From Flagellimonas algicola (GTDB taxonomy: Bacteria > Bacteroidota > Bacteroidia > Flavobacteriales > Flavobacteriaceae): DNA of 64,000 nucleotides. The position numbers and the translations under genes are program-made. Where the stretch lies: positions 988,657 to 1,052,656 of the forward strand of contig NZ_VCNI01000001.1 in the NCBI RefSeq assembly GCF_005937185.1. Direction: 5' to 3'. Below, piece by piece: positions 18,453 through 28,245 of this stretch. The first letter of the stretch is position 1; every line of letters starts with the position of its first letter. Under the pieces are notes generated by a model. That model saw nothing but the letters and a program-made list of their open reading frames with translations. It made no database searches and was not told the origin of the DNA.

Positions 18453-19658
18453 ATGAAGAAAATACTACTCTTTGGTACCCTAGTACTACTTGTCGCCTGC
18501 GGAGGCGTAAAAAAGACCCAGGAAGCTTTGAATAGCGGAAATTACGTTTCTGCCATGAACAAGGCCATCAAGAATCTTTCGGAAAACAAAACCAAAAAAG
18601 GGCATCAACCCTATGTGGTACTGTTGGAAGATGCCTTTGCCAAGCATACACAGCGAGAGCTTGAACAGATTGCTTTTTTGCAACAAGATGGCAATCCGGC
18701 GAACTTGGAAAACATATACAACAAATACCTTCATTTGAAGGAAATGCAACAAAGGATAAGACCTTTAATGCCTCTTCCTATTTACGAAGAAGGCCGGGAA
18801 GCCAGGTTCAATTTCCAGAATTTCGATAGCCGAATTCTGGCTACCAAAACCAATCTTTCGGAATATTTGTACAGCAATGCCAACAATATGTTGACCAATG
18901 CCAAGGAGAAATTTGAGTACAGATCCGTTTATAGTGAATTGAAGTATTTACAGGACATTAATCCGGGTTATAAGGAAACCATTGCCAAAATGGACGAGGC
19001 CTATAACAAAGGTTTGGAGTATGTGCGAGTTGATATCGGGAATGAGACCGAACAGATCATCCCTGAGCGATTGGAGACCGAGCTAATGGATTTCAATGCT
19101 TATGGTATCAATAACTTTTGGACGGAGTTTCACACCAATCCTTTGGAAAATGTGAATTATGATTATGCACTCAATCTAAATTTCAGGGAAATCAGTATTT
19201 CTCCAGAGCAGATCAATGAAAAGCAGATCATTAAGGAAAAACAAATCAAGGACGGATTTGAATACTTATTGGATGATGACGGGAATGCCGTAAAGGATAG
19301 TTTGGGCAACCGAATCAAAGTGGATAAGTTTAGAACGGTACGATGCAATTTCTACCAGTTCACACAGTTTAAAGCCGCCCAAATTGGGGCCAAGGTAAGC
19401 TTCACCAATTTGGCTAACGGACAGGAAATCAACTCCTATCCCCTGGCTAGTGAATTTGTCTTTGAGCATATATATGCCAACTACAGAGGCGATAAAAGAG
19501 CCTTGGATACAGACTTGGTGAACCTTTTGAATGTAAGGGCCGTACCCTTCCCTACCAATGAACAAATGGTCTACGATGCTGGAGAAGATTTAAAAGCCAG
19601 ATTGAAGTCCATCATAGCACAAAACCAGTTTGTGGCGGATAATCAATTCAATGATTAG
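18453..19658 (+). CDS. Uncharacterised lipoprotein
   Basis: A 401-residue lipoprotein with signal MKKILLFGTLVLLVAC (Cys16) followed by GG, which favours export beyond the inner membrane in this phylum. The first ~170 mature residues are helical and TPR-like (TQEALNSGNYVSAMNKAIKNL, KYLQDINPGYKETIAKMDEAYNKG). The rest is beta-rich with several charged turns (YLLDDDGNAVKDSLGNRIKVDKF). I do not recognise the family. It is monocistronic and ends in a very strong terminator. A role in envelope maintenance is possible but not shown. Confidence 0.78.
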   Translation: MKKILLFGTLVLLVACGGVKKTQEALNSGNYVSAMNKAIKNLSENKTKKGHQPYVVLLEDAFAKHTQRELEQIAFLQQDGNPANLENIYNKYLHLKEMQQRIRPLMPLPIYEEGREARFNFQNFDSRILATKTNLSEYLYSNANNMLTNAKEKFEYRSVYSELKYLQDINPGYKETIAKMDEAYNKGLEYVRVDIGNETEQIIPERLETELMDFNAYGINNFWTEFHTNPLENVNYDYALNLNFREISISPEQINEKQIIKEKQIKDGFEYLLDDDGNAVKDSLGNRIKVDKFRTVRCNFYQFTQFKAAQIGAKVSFTNLANGQEINSYPLASEFVFEHIYANYRGDKRALDTDLVNLLNVRAVPFPTNEQMVYDAGEDLKARLKSIIAQNQFVADNQFND

Positions 19659-19689
19659 AAACTGCATATTAGATACTAGATAAAGTGAG

Positions 19690-19726
19690 TTCGAGCGCCC
19701 AGAAAATGGGCGCTCGAATTTATTTT
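19690..19726. terminator. Strong bidirectional terminator
   Basis: TTCGAGCGCCCA (19690-19701) pairs perfectly with TGGGCGCTCGAA (19707-19718) around GAAAA, followed by a T-rich run. It sits between two convergent genes. The TTCGAGCGC core resembles the start of the repeat at 38287. Confidence 0.85.
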
Positions 19727-19734
19727 ATTCCTTC

Positions 19735-20124
19735 CTAAACCACTTCCTTTAAATCCGTATCCGCGATTGCTCCATGCGAGGTATGGAAACTTGCCTCCCC
19801 ATTTTTTATGATCAGTAGCTGTGGGGACTGATGCCTTACCCGGAATTTACTTTCCACCGCATTGGACACCCCTCTGTGCGCGTGCAAATCCAAAAAGTAG
19901 ATATCATTTTCATCACCCAAATCATAGCTTCCGGTAAACATATTCAAAACCATTCGGCTAATACCACAAGTAGTGGAATGCTTAAAAATGATTTGAGTCC
20001 GGGTTTTGGATTTTTCCACAATCGTTTCCAATTGCTCCAAAGATTCCAAAGGAATCCATGGTACTTTTGAACTTGTCTTTTCCTTTTCTTCCTTTTTCCC
20101 AAATACGTTACCGAATAATCCCAT
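19735..20124 (-). CDS. ytxJ: Bacillithiol-system redox protein YtxJ (monothiol bacilliredoxin)
   Basis: A 129-residue thioredoxin-fold protein. The active-site segment FKHSTTCGISRMVL carries a single cysteine in the TCGIS context that defines the YtxJ/BrxC family, which removes bacillithiol from S-bacillithiolated proteins. The later HRGVSNAVESKFRVRHQSPQLLII holds the cis-Pro loop (QSP). The first ~20 residues are a basic tail (GKKEEKEK). Its presence implies bacillithiol as the low-molecular-weight thiol, as in other Flavobacteriia. A complete promoter lies only four bases before the ATG, predicting a leaderless mRNA. Confidence 0.92.
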   Translation of the reverse strand: MGLFGNVFGKKEEKEKTSSKVPWIPLESLEQLETIVEKSKTRTQIIFKHSTTCGISRMVLNMFTGSYDLGDENDIYFLDLHAHRGVSNAVESKFRVRHQSPQLLIIKNGEASFHTSHGAIADTDLKEVV

Positions 20125-20128
20125 GCTG

Positions 20129-20159
20129 CAAATTTATAAGTTATGTCGAGCTTGGGCAA
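20129..20159 (-). promoter_or_regulatory. Promoter of ytxJ, leaderless
   Basis: Minus-strand TTG (20157-20159), 20 bases, then TAAATTTG (20129-20136): a full match. The ATG starts at 20124, four bases after the motif, about where transcription should begin. Confidence 0.75.
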
Positions 20160-20268
20160 AAAGCTTACAAACTGACGAAATGTCCTGTGTTTTTAGGCTT
20201 TTAGCGACATTTTGACCGTCTGGAACAAATGGTAGGGTTGTTGACAATCCCTATACAAAACGATTGAG

Positions 20269-22869
20269 ATGAACTTTAACAACTTTACGATAAAATCACA
20301 GGAAGCCCTACAACAGGCTCAACAGCTTGCGCAGGAAATGGGGCATCAACACATAGAAAACGAACACCTTTTCAAGGCCATTGGTCTTGTAGATGAAAAC
20401 GTTCTGCCCTTCATTTTAAAAAAATTGAACGTGAACACTTCCTTGCTTGACCAAATTTTGGACAAGGAATTGGAGAGCTTCTCCAAAGTTTCAGGTGGTG
20501 ACATTATGCTCTCCCAAAATGCCGGTAAATCTTTGAACGAAGCCAATATTGTTGCCAAAAAGATGGGCGATGAATTTGTGTCCATTGAACATCTGCTCTT
20601 GGCAATTTTCAAGTCCAAAAGCAAGATTGCCCAAATACTCAAAGATCAAGAGGTAAGCGAAAAAGACTTAAACGCTGCAATCCAAGAACTGCGAAAAGGG
20701 GGAAAAGTTACCTCCCAAAGTGCTGAGGACACCTATAATTCTTTGGATAAATACGCCAAAAACCTCAACAAGTTGGCGGATAATGGAAAGTTGGATCCCG
20801 TAATTGGGCGGGATGAGGAAATTCGGCGGGTATTGCAAATTCTTTCGCGTAGGACTAAAAACAATCCCATGCTTGTGGGGGAACCTGGTGTTGGTAAAAC
20901 CGCCATTGCCGAAGGCTTGGCACATAGAATTGTTCAGGGTGATATTCCAGAAAATCTAAAAGACAAGATTATCTATTCCCTGGATATGGGAGCCCTGATT
21001 GCAGGAGCCAAATTTAAAGGAGAGTTTGAGGAGCGCTTAAAAGCCGTGATCAAGGAAGTAACTTCTTCTGATGGGGACATTGTATTGTTCATTGATGAAA
21101 TTCACACCTTGGTTGGAGCTGGAGGTGGTCAAGGTGCCATGGACGCGGCCAACATCCTAAAACCTGCTTTGGCCCGTGGGGAACTGAGGGCCATTGGTGC
21201 CACTACCTTGGATGAATACCAAAAATATTTTGAAAAGGACAAGGCCTTAGAACGCAGGTTCCAAAAAGTGATCATAGACGAGCCCGATACCGAAAGTGCC
21301 ATCTCCATTTTGAGGGGAATCAAGGAAAAATATGAGACCCACCACAAAGTGCGTATCAAGGATGAGGCGGTCATCTCTGCGGTGGAACTGTCACAGCGCT
21401 ATATTACCAACCGCTTTTTGCCTGATAAAGCCATTGACCTTATGGATGAAGCGGCTTCCAAACTTCGGATGGAAATCAATTCCAAACCAGAGGAACTGGA
21501 TGTGCTGGACCGAAAAATCATGCAGCTGGAAATTGAGATAGAAGCCATCAAACGCGAAAACGATAAGGCCAAGTTGCAAACCTTGAATCTGGAACTGGCC
21601 AATCTGAAGGAAGAGCGTAATGAAATCTTTGCACAATGGGAAAGCGAGAAAAGTGTGGTGGACAATATCCAAAAGACGAAACAGGACATTGAAAATTACA
21701 AGTTGGAAGCGGAACGTGCCGAACGTAATGGAGATTACGGCAAAGTGGCCGAGCTGCGCTATGGTAAAATCAAGGAATCCCAAGAAAATCTTCAAAAGTT
21801 ACAAGATGAACTGGCTGCTCAACAAACCGCAGGCACCTTGATCAAAGAAGAGGTGACCAATGAGGATATTGCAGAGGTAGTTGCCAAATGGACTGGGATT
21901 CCCGTAACGAAAATGTTGCAGAGTGAACGGGAAAAACTATTGCAGTTGGAAGACGTACTCCACAAGCGGGTAGTTGGTCAAGAGGAGGCCATTACAGCTG
22001 TATCCGATGCCATACGAAGAAGTCGGGCCGGCTTGCAAGATGCTAAAAAACCGATTGGTTCGTTTTTGTTTTTAGGAAGTACCGGGGTGGGAAAAACGGA
22101 GTTGGCCAAAACCTTGGCGGCCTATCTTTTTGATGATGAAAATGCCATCACCCGCATTGATATGAGCGAGTACCAGGAGCGGCACGCCGTAAGTAGATTG
22201 GTAGGAGCACCCCCTGGATACGTGGGCTATGACGAAGGAGGTCAGTTGACCGAAGCGGTACGGAGGAAACCTTATTCTGTGGTGCTTTTGGATGAAATAG
22301 AAAAGGCCCATCCGGACACCTTCAACATTTTATTGCAGGTTTTGGATGAAGGTAGACTCACAGACAATAAAGGTCGGGTAGCGGATTTTAAAAATGCCAT
22401 CATTATCATGACCAGCAATATGGGAAGTCCAATCATCCAAGAAAAATTTGCGGATGCAACAGATCTGAACAATGCGGCTGAGGCAGCCCGGGTGGAAGTA
22501 ATGGGATTGCTACACAAAACCATTCGTCCAGAGTTTTTAAATAGGATTGATGATATCATCATGTTCACTCCTTTGGATAAATCCAACATCAAGGAAATTG
22601 TTCGTCTTCAATTGGATCAGCTCAAGAAGTTGGTATCCAAACAACATATTACTTTGGATGCCACCGAAGAAGCGATTGATTATTTGGCGATCAAAGGGTA
22701 TGATCCGCAATTTGGAGCAAGGCCGGTAAAACGATTGATTCAGAAAGAAGTTTTGAACAATCTATCCAAAGAACTGCTGGCAGGAAAAATTCAGGCCGAA
22801 AGTATAATACTTCTGGACTCCTTTGATGATAAATTGGTTTTCAGAAACCAAAGTGAGCTGGTAAATTAA
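20269..22869 (+). CDS. clpB: ATP-dependent chaperone ClpB
   Basis: An 866-residue AAA+ disaggregase that works with DnaK to resolubilise aggregated proteins. The N-terminal Clp_N double repeat spans residues ~1-145. The first ATPase has Walker A GEPGVGKT and Walker [16 protein letters not shown] coiled-coil M domain follows (about 410-530, rich in E and K). The second ATPase has Walker [16 protein letters not shown], the pore loop [13 protein letters not shown] and Walker [14 protein letters not shown]. There is no ClpP-binding IGF loop, as expected for ClpB. No CIRCE-type operator is seen upstream. A strong terminator follows. Confidence 0.98.
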   Translation: MNFNNFTIKSQEALQQAQQLAQEMGHQHIENEHLFKAIGLVDENVLPFILKKLNVNTSLLDQILDKELESFSKVSGGDIMLSQNAGKSLNEANIVAKKMGDEFVSIEHLLLAIFKSKSKIAQILKDQEVSEKDLNAAIQELRKGGKVTSQSAEDTYNSLDKYAKNLNKLADNGKLDPVIGRDEEIRRVLQILSRRTKNNPMLVGEPGVGKTAIAEGLAHRIVQGDIPENLKDKIIYSLDMGALIAGAKFKGEFEERLKAVIKEVTSSDGDIVLFIDEIHTLVGAGGGQGAMDAANILKPALARGELRAIGATTLDEYQKYFEKDKALERRFQKVIIDEPDTESAISILRGIKEKYETHHKVRIKDEAVISAVELSQRYITNRFLPDKAIDLMDEAASKLRMEINSKPEELDVLDRKIMQLEIEIEAIKRENDKAKLQTLNLELANLKEERNEIFAQWESEKSVVDNIQKTKQDIENYKLEAERAERNGDYGKVAELRYGKIKESQENLQKLQDELAAQQTAGTLIKEEVTNEDIAEVVAKWTGIPVTKMLQSEREKLLQLEDVLHKRVVGQEEAITAVSDAIRRSRAGLQDAKKPIGSFLFLGSTGVGKTELAKTLAAYLFDDENAITRIDMSEYQERHAVSRLVGAPPGYVGYDEGGQLTEAVRRKPYSVVLLDEIEKAHPDTFNILLQVLDEGRLTDNKGRVADFKNAIIIMTSNMGSPIIQEKFADATDLNNAAEAARVEVMGLLHKTIRPEFLNRIDDIIMFTPLDKSNIKEIVRLQLDQLKKLVSKQHITLDATEEAIDYLAIKGYDPQFGARPVKRLIQKEVLNNLSKELLAGKIQAESIILLDSFDDKLVFRNQSELVN

Positions 22870-22886
22870 GCTAGCCGCCGCTTATA

Positions 22887-22920
22887 AAAAGCCCCAATTT
22901 TCTTAAATATTGGGGCTTTT
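22887..22920 (+). terminator. Terminator of clpB
   Basis: AAAAGCCCCAA (22887-22897) pairs with TTGGGGCTTTT (22910-22920) around a 12-base AT-rich loop, with a T run at the 3' side. Confidence 0.85.
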
Positions 22921-23021
22921 TAGTTTGTTCAAATTATTCCAGATAATCACAAAATAGCATACATCTGAACACAATATCTCATAGCAAATCTTTATTTTAG
23001 GGGCTTTTATAAAATCCAGCC

Positions 23022-24335
23022 ATGCCAATAATTATTGCCGTTCTAGGCATTTTAATCCTGTTTGTCCTAATAGCTCGAGTTAAATTGAATGCCTTTTTGG
23101 CGTTCATCATAGTCTGCCTTTTTGTTGGAATCTTCCAAGGGATGCAGCTTCCGGACATTGTCAGTTCCGTACAGCGAGGTATTGGAAATACACTAGGTTT
23201 CCTTGTCCTGATTCTGGGTCTGGGAGCCATGCTGGGTAAATTGGTTGCCGATAGTGGCGCCGCCCAACGAATTACCACAAGACTAGTGGATGTCTTTGGA
23301 ATTAAAAATGTGCAATGGGCCATGGTGGTTACCGGATTTATTGTGGGAATTCCCATGTTCTATTCCGTAGGCTTTGTGATTTTGATTCCTCTGGTTTTTA
23401 CCATTGCCATCTCAACGGGTTTACCACTGCTTTATGTGGGCCTCCCCATGCTGACTTCCCTTTCAGTGACCCATGGATATCTTCCTCCCCACCCTGCACC
23501 AACAGCCATTGCTGCCATGTTCAGTGCTGATATTGGAAAGACCTTGATGTATGGAATTATCATTGCAATTCCCGCCATACTGGTAGCAGGACCCTTGTTT
23601 GCCAGAACCATCAAAAATGTAGAGGCCAAACCCCTGAAAGAATTTTATAATCCCGTTTTGATTCCTGAGGAGAAATTGCCTTCCACAGCCATTAGTATAT
23701 TGACCGCACTTTTACCCATCATTTTGATAGGCCTTGCCATAGCGGCCGAAAATCTGCTGCCCGAAGGAATCCTGAGGGACATTATGATGTTTCTTGGTAA
23801 TCCCGTGATTGCCTTGCTCGTTTCTGTTCTGATGGCCATATACACCCTCGGAATTGCAAGAGGCAAGGACATGAAAACGGTGATGCAGTCCATTTCCACA
23901 TCGGTGTCCACCATTACCATGATTTTATTGATTATTGCCGGAGCGGGTGCGCTTAAAGAGGTTTTAATAGATAGCAAGGTTAGCGAATACATAGCTTCCA
24001 GCTTGGAAGGTTCGGCCGTATCCCCCTTGGTTTTGGCCTGGTTGATTGCCACTGCCATCCGGGTTAGCGTAGGTTCTGCTACCGTAGCCGGACTTACTGC
24101 AGCAGGCATTGTTTTGCCTTTGGCTTCCAGCGCCAATGTAAGTGCTGAACTCATGGTTCTCGCCATCGGTTCTGGTAGTTTAATGCTGTCCCACGTCAAC
24201 GACACCGGATTTTGGATGTTTAAAGAATATTTCAACCTTTCTGTAAAAGAAACATTGTCCACCTGGACCGTGATGGAAACCTTGGTGGGTATTATGGGAT
24301 TATTGGGTGTCCTGGCAATGAATATGATAATCTAA
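23022..24335 (+). CDS. GntP-family permease
   Basis: A 437-residue inner-membrane transporter with about 12 hydrophobic segments, of the gluconate:H+ symporter family. That family also includes D-serine and other hydroxy/amino acid permeases (DsdX, GntP). Diagnostic pieces include IGNTLGFLVLILGLGAMLGKL, the GYLPPHPAPTAIA motif near residue 158, and SVGSATVAGLTAAGIVLP near 350. It heads a same-strand run with RidA (5 bases apart) and an M19 dipeptidase. That context fits an amino acid or hydroxy acid better than gluconate. The gluconokinase gene is 14 kb away in another unit. Confidence 0.9.
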   Translation: MPIIIAVLGILILFVLIARVKLNAFLAFIIVCLFVGIFQGMQLPDIVSSVQRGIGNTLGFLVLILGLGAMLGKLVADSGAAQRITTRLVDVFGIKNVQWAMVVTGFIVGIPMFYSVGFVILIPLVFTIAISTGLPLLYVGLPMLTSLSVTHGYLPPHPAPTAIAAMFSADIGKTLMYGIIIAIPAILVAGPLFARTIKNVEAKPLKEFYNPVLIPEEKLPSTAISILTALLPIILIGLAIAAENLLPEGILRDIMMFLGNPVIALLVSVLMAIYTLGIARGKDMKTVMQSISTSVSTITMILLIIAGAGALKEVLIDSKVSEYIASSLEGSAVSPLVLAWLIATAIRVSVGSATVAGLTAAGIVLPLASSANVSAELMVLAIGSGSLMLSHVNDTGFWMFKEYFNLSVKETLSTWTVMETLVGIMGLLGVLAMNMII

Positions 24336-24340
24336 ATACT

Positions 24341-24808
24341 ATGACCACATTACCTTCGGAACGATTAAAAGAACTAGGCCTGGTACTGCCACCCGCACCA
24401 CCGCCAGCTGGGGTTTACAGACCTATTTTGGTCGTGGATAATTTCCTGTACGTGTCTGGCCAAGGTCCTGTAAATCTGGATGGGTCGCTTATGATAGGGC
24501 GAGCAGGAGATGATTTGGACAAAGATGCCGCTAAATTGGCTGCAAGACAGGTTGGTTTGACCATGTTATCCACAATCACCACACACTTTGGAAGCTTAGA
24601 TCGCATTGAGCGTGTGGTCAAAGTATTGGGGATGGTCAATTGCACACCAGATTTTGGGAAACAACCTTATGTGATCAATGGTTTTAGCGAGCTTATGGCC
24701 GATGTTTTTGGAACCGAAAACGGCATAGGCGTTCGAAGCGCTGTGGGCATGATGCTTCCTGAGAATATTCCTGTGGAAATTGAGGCCATGTTTCAACTAA
24801 AGAGCTGA
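24341..24808 (+). CDS. RidA/YjgF family protein
   Basis: A 155-residue trimeric RidA-fold protein. RidA proteins deaminate reactive enamine/imine intermediates such as 2-aminoacrylate made by PLP enzymes. The sequence has LPPAPPPAGVYRPILVVDNFLYVSGQGP and the C-terminal IGVRSAVGMMLPENIPVEIEAMF, in which GVRSAVG includes the conserved substrate-carboxylate Arg. It is slightly longer than E. coli RidA (128 residues) and closer to the YjgF-like subgroup linked to amino acid catabolism. It follows the GntP gene by 5 bases. Confidence 0.9.
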   Translation: MTTLPSERLKELGLVLPPAPPPAGVYRPILVVDNFLYVSGQGPVNLDGSLMIGRAGDDLDKDAAKLAARQVGLTMLSTITTHFGSLDRIERVVKVLGMVNCTPDFGKQPYVINGFSELMADVFGTENGIGVRSAVGMMLPENIPVEIEAMFQLKS

Positions 24809-24859
24809 TGCCTTGCTTTTTGAAAAGATGCATTTCAATATTTAATACAACACACTTTC

Positions 24860-25924
24860 ATGCTCATATTTGATGCGCACTTGGATCTAGCCATGAATGC
24901 CCTGGAATGGAACAGAGATCTTCGACTTCACGTTTCCGAGATTCGTGAGCTGGAAAAAGGACTGACAGACAAACCCGACCGTGAGAAGAACACTGTTTCC
25001 CTAGAGGCGATGCGAAAAGGAAATATTGGACTCTGCGTAGCAACACAGATAGCGCGCTTTTCCGACCGAAACAATCCACTGCCCGGTTGGAATTCCCAAC
25101 ACCAAGCTTGGGCACAAACCCAGGGACAGCTTGCCTGGTACCGTGCCATGGAAAAGGCCGGTGAAATGGTTCAAGTTGCGAATCTTCAGCATTTGAATGC
25201 CCATTTGGAATTATGGCAAAATAAAGAAGGTCACAAACCCATTGGTTATATACTTAGTTTGGAAGGCGCTGATTCCATTGTGGACATGGGTTATCTAGAG
25301 CAAGCCTATGCATCCGGGCTTAGAGCCATTGGACCTGCACATTATGGCCCTGGGGTGTATGCCCATGGAACGGATTCTGTAGGAGGTATTGGTAGCAAGG
25401 GAAAGGAACTCCTGAAAAAAATTGAGGAGTTGAATCTTATTCTTGATGCCACCCATTTATGCGATGAAAGTTTTTGGGAAACCATGCAATGCTACAATGG
25501 ACCGGTATGGGCCAGTCACAGTAATTGTAGAGCATTGGTAAACCACAATCGGCAATTTTCCGATAATCAAATTAAGGAATTGATACAACGCAAGGCAGTT
25601 ATCGGGATGCCGTTGGACGCCTGGATGATGGTTCCTAATTGGGTGCGCGGTAAGTCAAACCCTAAAACTATGGGGGTAACCCTTGAACATATGATTGACA
25701 ACATAGATCATATCTGCCAGCTGGCGGGCAATGCGAACCATGTAGGTATTGGTACAGATCTGGATGGTGCCTTTGGCAAGGAACAATCCCCTTCAGACTT
25801 GGACACCATAGCTGATTTGCAGCAGGTTCCAGAGCTATTGTCTAATAGAGGATACAATACCGAGGCCATTGAAAATATTATGAGCCAAAACTTTATAAAC
25901 TTTTTACAGCGGGTCTGGAGGTGA
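24860..25924 (+). CDS. Membrane dipeptidase family (peptidase M19)
   Basis: A 354-residue zinc amidohydrolase-fold enzyme related to renal dipeptidase, which cleaves dipeptides including those with a C-terminal D-residue. Metal and catalytic residues are visible: His-x-Asp in IFDAHLDL at the N-terminus, the bridging Glu in LSLEGADSI, His in DATHLCDESF, His in WASHSNCRA and Asp in GIGTDLDGAFG. There is no signal peptide, so it is probably cytoplasmic despite the family name. It lies 51 bases after the RidA gene, in the same unit as the GntP permease. This suggests uptake and hydrolysis of a D-amino-acid-containing substrate (inference). Confidence 0.9.
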   Translation: MLIFDAHLDLAMNALEWNRDLRLHVSEIRELEKGLTDKPDREKNTVSLEAMRKGNIGLCVATQIARFSDRNNPLPGWNSQHQAWAQTQGQLAWYRAMEKAGEMVQVANLQHLNAHLELWQNKEGHKPIGYILSLEGADSIVDMGYLEQAYASGLRAIGPAHYGPGVYAHGTDSVGGIGSKGKELLKKIEELNLILDATHLCDESFWETMQCYNGPVWASHSNCRALVNHNRQFSDNQIKELIQRKAVIGMPLDAWMMVPNWVRGKSNPKTMGVTLEHMIDNIDHICQLAGNANHVGIGTDLDGAFGKEQSPSDLDTIADLQQVPELLSNRGYNTEAIENIMSQNFINFLQRVWR

Positions 25925-25996
25925 TGTTAAAAAATTCCGCATGTTGATACCCAACAGTATATTTTTATATATTAGCTAAGACCAACTAAACCCAAA

Positions 25997-26593
25997 ATGT
26001 CTACCAAAGCCGAACGAACCACAGCTTACATCATAGAGACAGTTGCGCCCATATTTAACAAGTTTGGTTATGTGGGAACCAGCATGAGTGATCTTACCGA
26101 AGCAACTGGACTTACCAAGGGAGCCATTTACGGAAACTTTGAGAACAAGGAATCCCTTGCTATGTCTGCCTTTGAGTATAATCGCAACCATTTATTGGCA
26201 ATCATAGATGATAAATTGGCCGTCGAAGGAAGTTCCATGGATAAAATCCATTCGCTGTTGCGGTTTTATAGGCAATATGATGTGTACACCTTGCCCATGG
26301 GAGGATGTCCTATAGTAAATGTTGGAGTAGATGCGCAACACAACAACCACTTGTTGTCGGCTGCCGTTAAGGAAACCATTAAAGAAATTGAAGGCAAGAT
26401 TGCGTTGGTTTTGGAAAATGGCATTAACCATGGGGAAATCCACCTACCCGTCCCCCCACTTCAATTTGCCAAACAATTGTTCACCATGCTTCAAGGTGCA
26501 ATTACCATGTCAACTATGACCAGGGATCGTAAGTACTTGGTGAATACTATTGCGTATTTGGAACAGTTGGTGCAGCGGGAAATCAAAAAATAA
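25997..26593 (+). CDS. TetR/AcrR-family transcriptional regulator
   Basis: A 198-residue one-component repressor. The N-terminal helix-turn-helix is clear (FNKFGYVGTSMSDLTEATGLTKGAIYGNFENKESLA, about residues 17-52). The C-terminal ligand-binding region (~60-195) belongs to a group with the GCPIVN signature (MGGCPIVNVGVDA), seen in regulators of fatty-acid or efflux genes. It is preceded by 72 AT-rich bases and followed by a convergent gene, so it is monocistronic. Its targets cannot be told from the sequence. The dipeptidase operon just upstream is on the same strand and is a candidate. Confidence 0.88.
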   Translation: MSTKAERTTAYIIETVAPIFNKFGYVGTSMSDLTEATGLTKGAIYGNFENKESLAMSAFEYNRNHLLAIIDDKLAVEGSSMDKIHSLLRFYRQYDVYTLPMGGCPIVNVGVDAQHNNHLLSAAVKETIKEIEGKIALVLENGINHGEIHLPVPPLQFAKQLFTMLQGAITMSTMTRDRKYLVNTIAYLEQLVQREIKK

Positions 26594-26605
26594 AGAACCT
26601 GTTCC

Positions 26606-28171
26606 TTATTTTGCCCGCACTCTAAAAATCCAGGTCTTGTCCGGATACTTTCCATCCAACTTACTGTCTCGTGCCCTACGGGCCTCATTCATAGTATTGT
26701 AACGACCTAAATACACGTACCTATATTTATTCAAAGCCCTAAAGAATGATTTAGGATTCAATCCATCCTTGGTTAGTTTGGTCATAAAGGCGTCATGGTA
26801 TTTCTTGGTTCCAAAAACATTGGCAATTAGATAAAATCCGGGTTCAAGACCATCAGCACTGGTGACCTCTTCATATTTTTCGTTGCCTTGAAGTTCTACC
26901 TTTTCATTTTGAACTTTGGCTATACTATCCTTCCGTCTTTGTTCTGCCAATAATCTGGCAGTATCCAGTGCGGCAGCAGCAATGGAATCCTGTTTTTTCT
27001 TCGCTTCCACGGCCGTGCGTTCCTGTTCTTTGCGTTTTAGTTCAGCTGCCAATCTATTTTCCTCCTCCAATTGTCTTCTTTCTTCATCTTTAAGTTTTCT
27101 GTTTTCTTCCTCTTGTTTCCTATTTTCTTCTTCCTGCCTTTTGTTTTCCGCTTCCTGTTTTTGGTTCTCTAATTCTTGTTTTCTGACTTCCTCCTCCTGC
27201 ATGCGTAGGCGGGCAAGTTCATCATCATTTTCCCAATCAAAGTCAACTACTTTTTTCCGATTATCTGATGCTGCTCCGTGATATGAGAGAATGAGTTCAA
27301 ATGTGGATTTCTCGTCCCTTAAAGTATTGTCTGTTCCTTTTTCTATGAGGCCACCAATAGAAAATTGATTTGCAAAGGTTACTCCTACTCCTCCAGAGAT
27401 GCCATAAAAACTATTATATCCACCTTGAACCCAAAAGCTTGAAGTGGAGAGTAATCCATTGATCCCAAACTGAGTGTCTCCATCCGGAACTGACTTTAAA
27501 TATAGTAACGGTCGCACGAAGCTTTGACCCAGTCCGTTGAACAAAGAAACGGGAAAATCGTTGCTGATGGTACCTACAACAGCAGTTCCTCCATCTCCCC
27601 TACCTGAGGCGCTCTCAGAAAAATTTACGTCAATGGCATTTTCTATGGACAAACCCAAATTAAACTGGTTTACCTGCAAACGAACTGCCGGTGAAAAAGT
27701 CAGAATAAAGTCATTGGTAGTTTCCAACTCAGGCAATTCAATATCTGGATTGGGAATAAAGCGATCGTCCGCGAGTTTTTCCCTAAAACCAAACATATTG
27801 GCTCCCACAACTATTCGAATGTTGTTTTCCAAAGGGAAAGCATGCACATAGTTCAGGTTCAAACCTGTATTCAAAAAAGTCCCCGTGTTGTGTTGCAAAA
27901 ATCCAACCCCAGCTGCTGCATTGGAGTTTATGAGTTGGGTGTAATTCGTAAAAATAGTGGTAGGGTCCCCGTCAACTGTCTGCCATTGCCACCGTGTCCA
28001 AATGGACATGGCATTGGGCCTGTTCCAATCCAAGGCAAAGGTGGGGTTCAAGAGGCTGGCGTTAAATTGACTCAGGTTGTGCTGCCGAAAATCAGCAGGC
28101 AAGGTGCGTTCCTGCGATCTAAGAATCGACACAGGAAGCAGCAGTAATAGCCATGCCAAATGTTTGAGCAT
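26606..28171 (-). CDS. PorP/SprF-like outer membrane protein fused to coiled coil and SPOR domain
   Basis: A 521-residue three-part protein. A signal peptide (MLKHLAWLLLLLPVSILRSQ) precedes a PorP/SprF-type beta-barrel (residues ~21-315), recognised by FRQHNLSQFNASLLNPTFALD, the Asn-Pro opening of type IX secretion-associated barrels, and by alternating beta-strands. Residues ~325-435 are a highly charged E/K/Q/R coiled coil with near-repeats (KQEEENRKQEEENRK). The last ~75 residues (GFYLIANVFGTKKYHDAFMTKL, YVYLGRYNTMNEARRARDSKL) have the SPOR fold pattern that binds denuded peptidoglycan. Together they suggest an outer-membrane protein tethered to peptidoglycan. It is monocistronic. Confidence 0.82.
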   Translation of the reverse strand: MLKHLAWLLLLLPVSILRSQERTLPADFRQHNLSQFNASLLNPTFALDWNRPNAMSIWTRWQWQTVDGDPTTIFTNYTQLINSNAAAGVGFLQHNTGTFLNTGLNLNYVHAFPLENNIRIVVGANMFGFREKLADDRFIPNPDIELPELETTNDFILTFSPAVRLQVNQFNLGLSIENAIDVNFSESASGRGDGGTAVVGTISNDFPVSLFNGLGQSFVRPLLYLKSVPDGDTQFGINGLLSTSSFWVQGGYNSFYGISGGVGVTFANQFSIGGLIEKGTDNTLRDEKSTFELILSYHGAASDNRKKVVDFDWENDDELARLRMQEEEVRKQELENQKQEAENKRQEEENRKQEEENRKLKDEERRQLEEENRLAAELKRKEQERTAVEAKKKQDSIAAAALDTARLLAEQRRKDSIAKVQNEKVELQGNEKYEEVTSADGLEPGFYLIANVFGTKKYHDAFMTKLTKDGLNPKSFFRALNKYRYVYLGRYNTMNEARRARDSKLDGKYPDKTWIFRVRAK

Positions 28172-28245
28172 ACGATAAACTGAAATTTAAACGTTACTTT
28201 TAAACACAACAAGTGTAAAATTCAGGGAAACTTAGATCAGTATTT

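Noticed and set aside
20241-20260. TTGACA ... TATACA upstream of clpB as a sigma-70 promoter
   Set aside because: The spacing is only about 5 bases and the phylum does not use the E. coli consensus.
26900-27290. Long + strand serine/phenylalanine-rich ORF opposite the coiled coil
   Set aside because: It is the antisense shadow of the Glu/Lys-rich repeats in the PorP-like gene. No start signal or family is seen.
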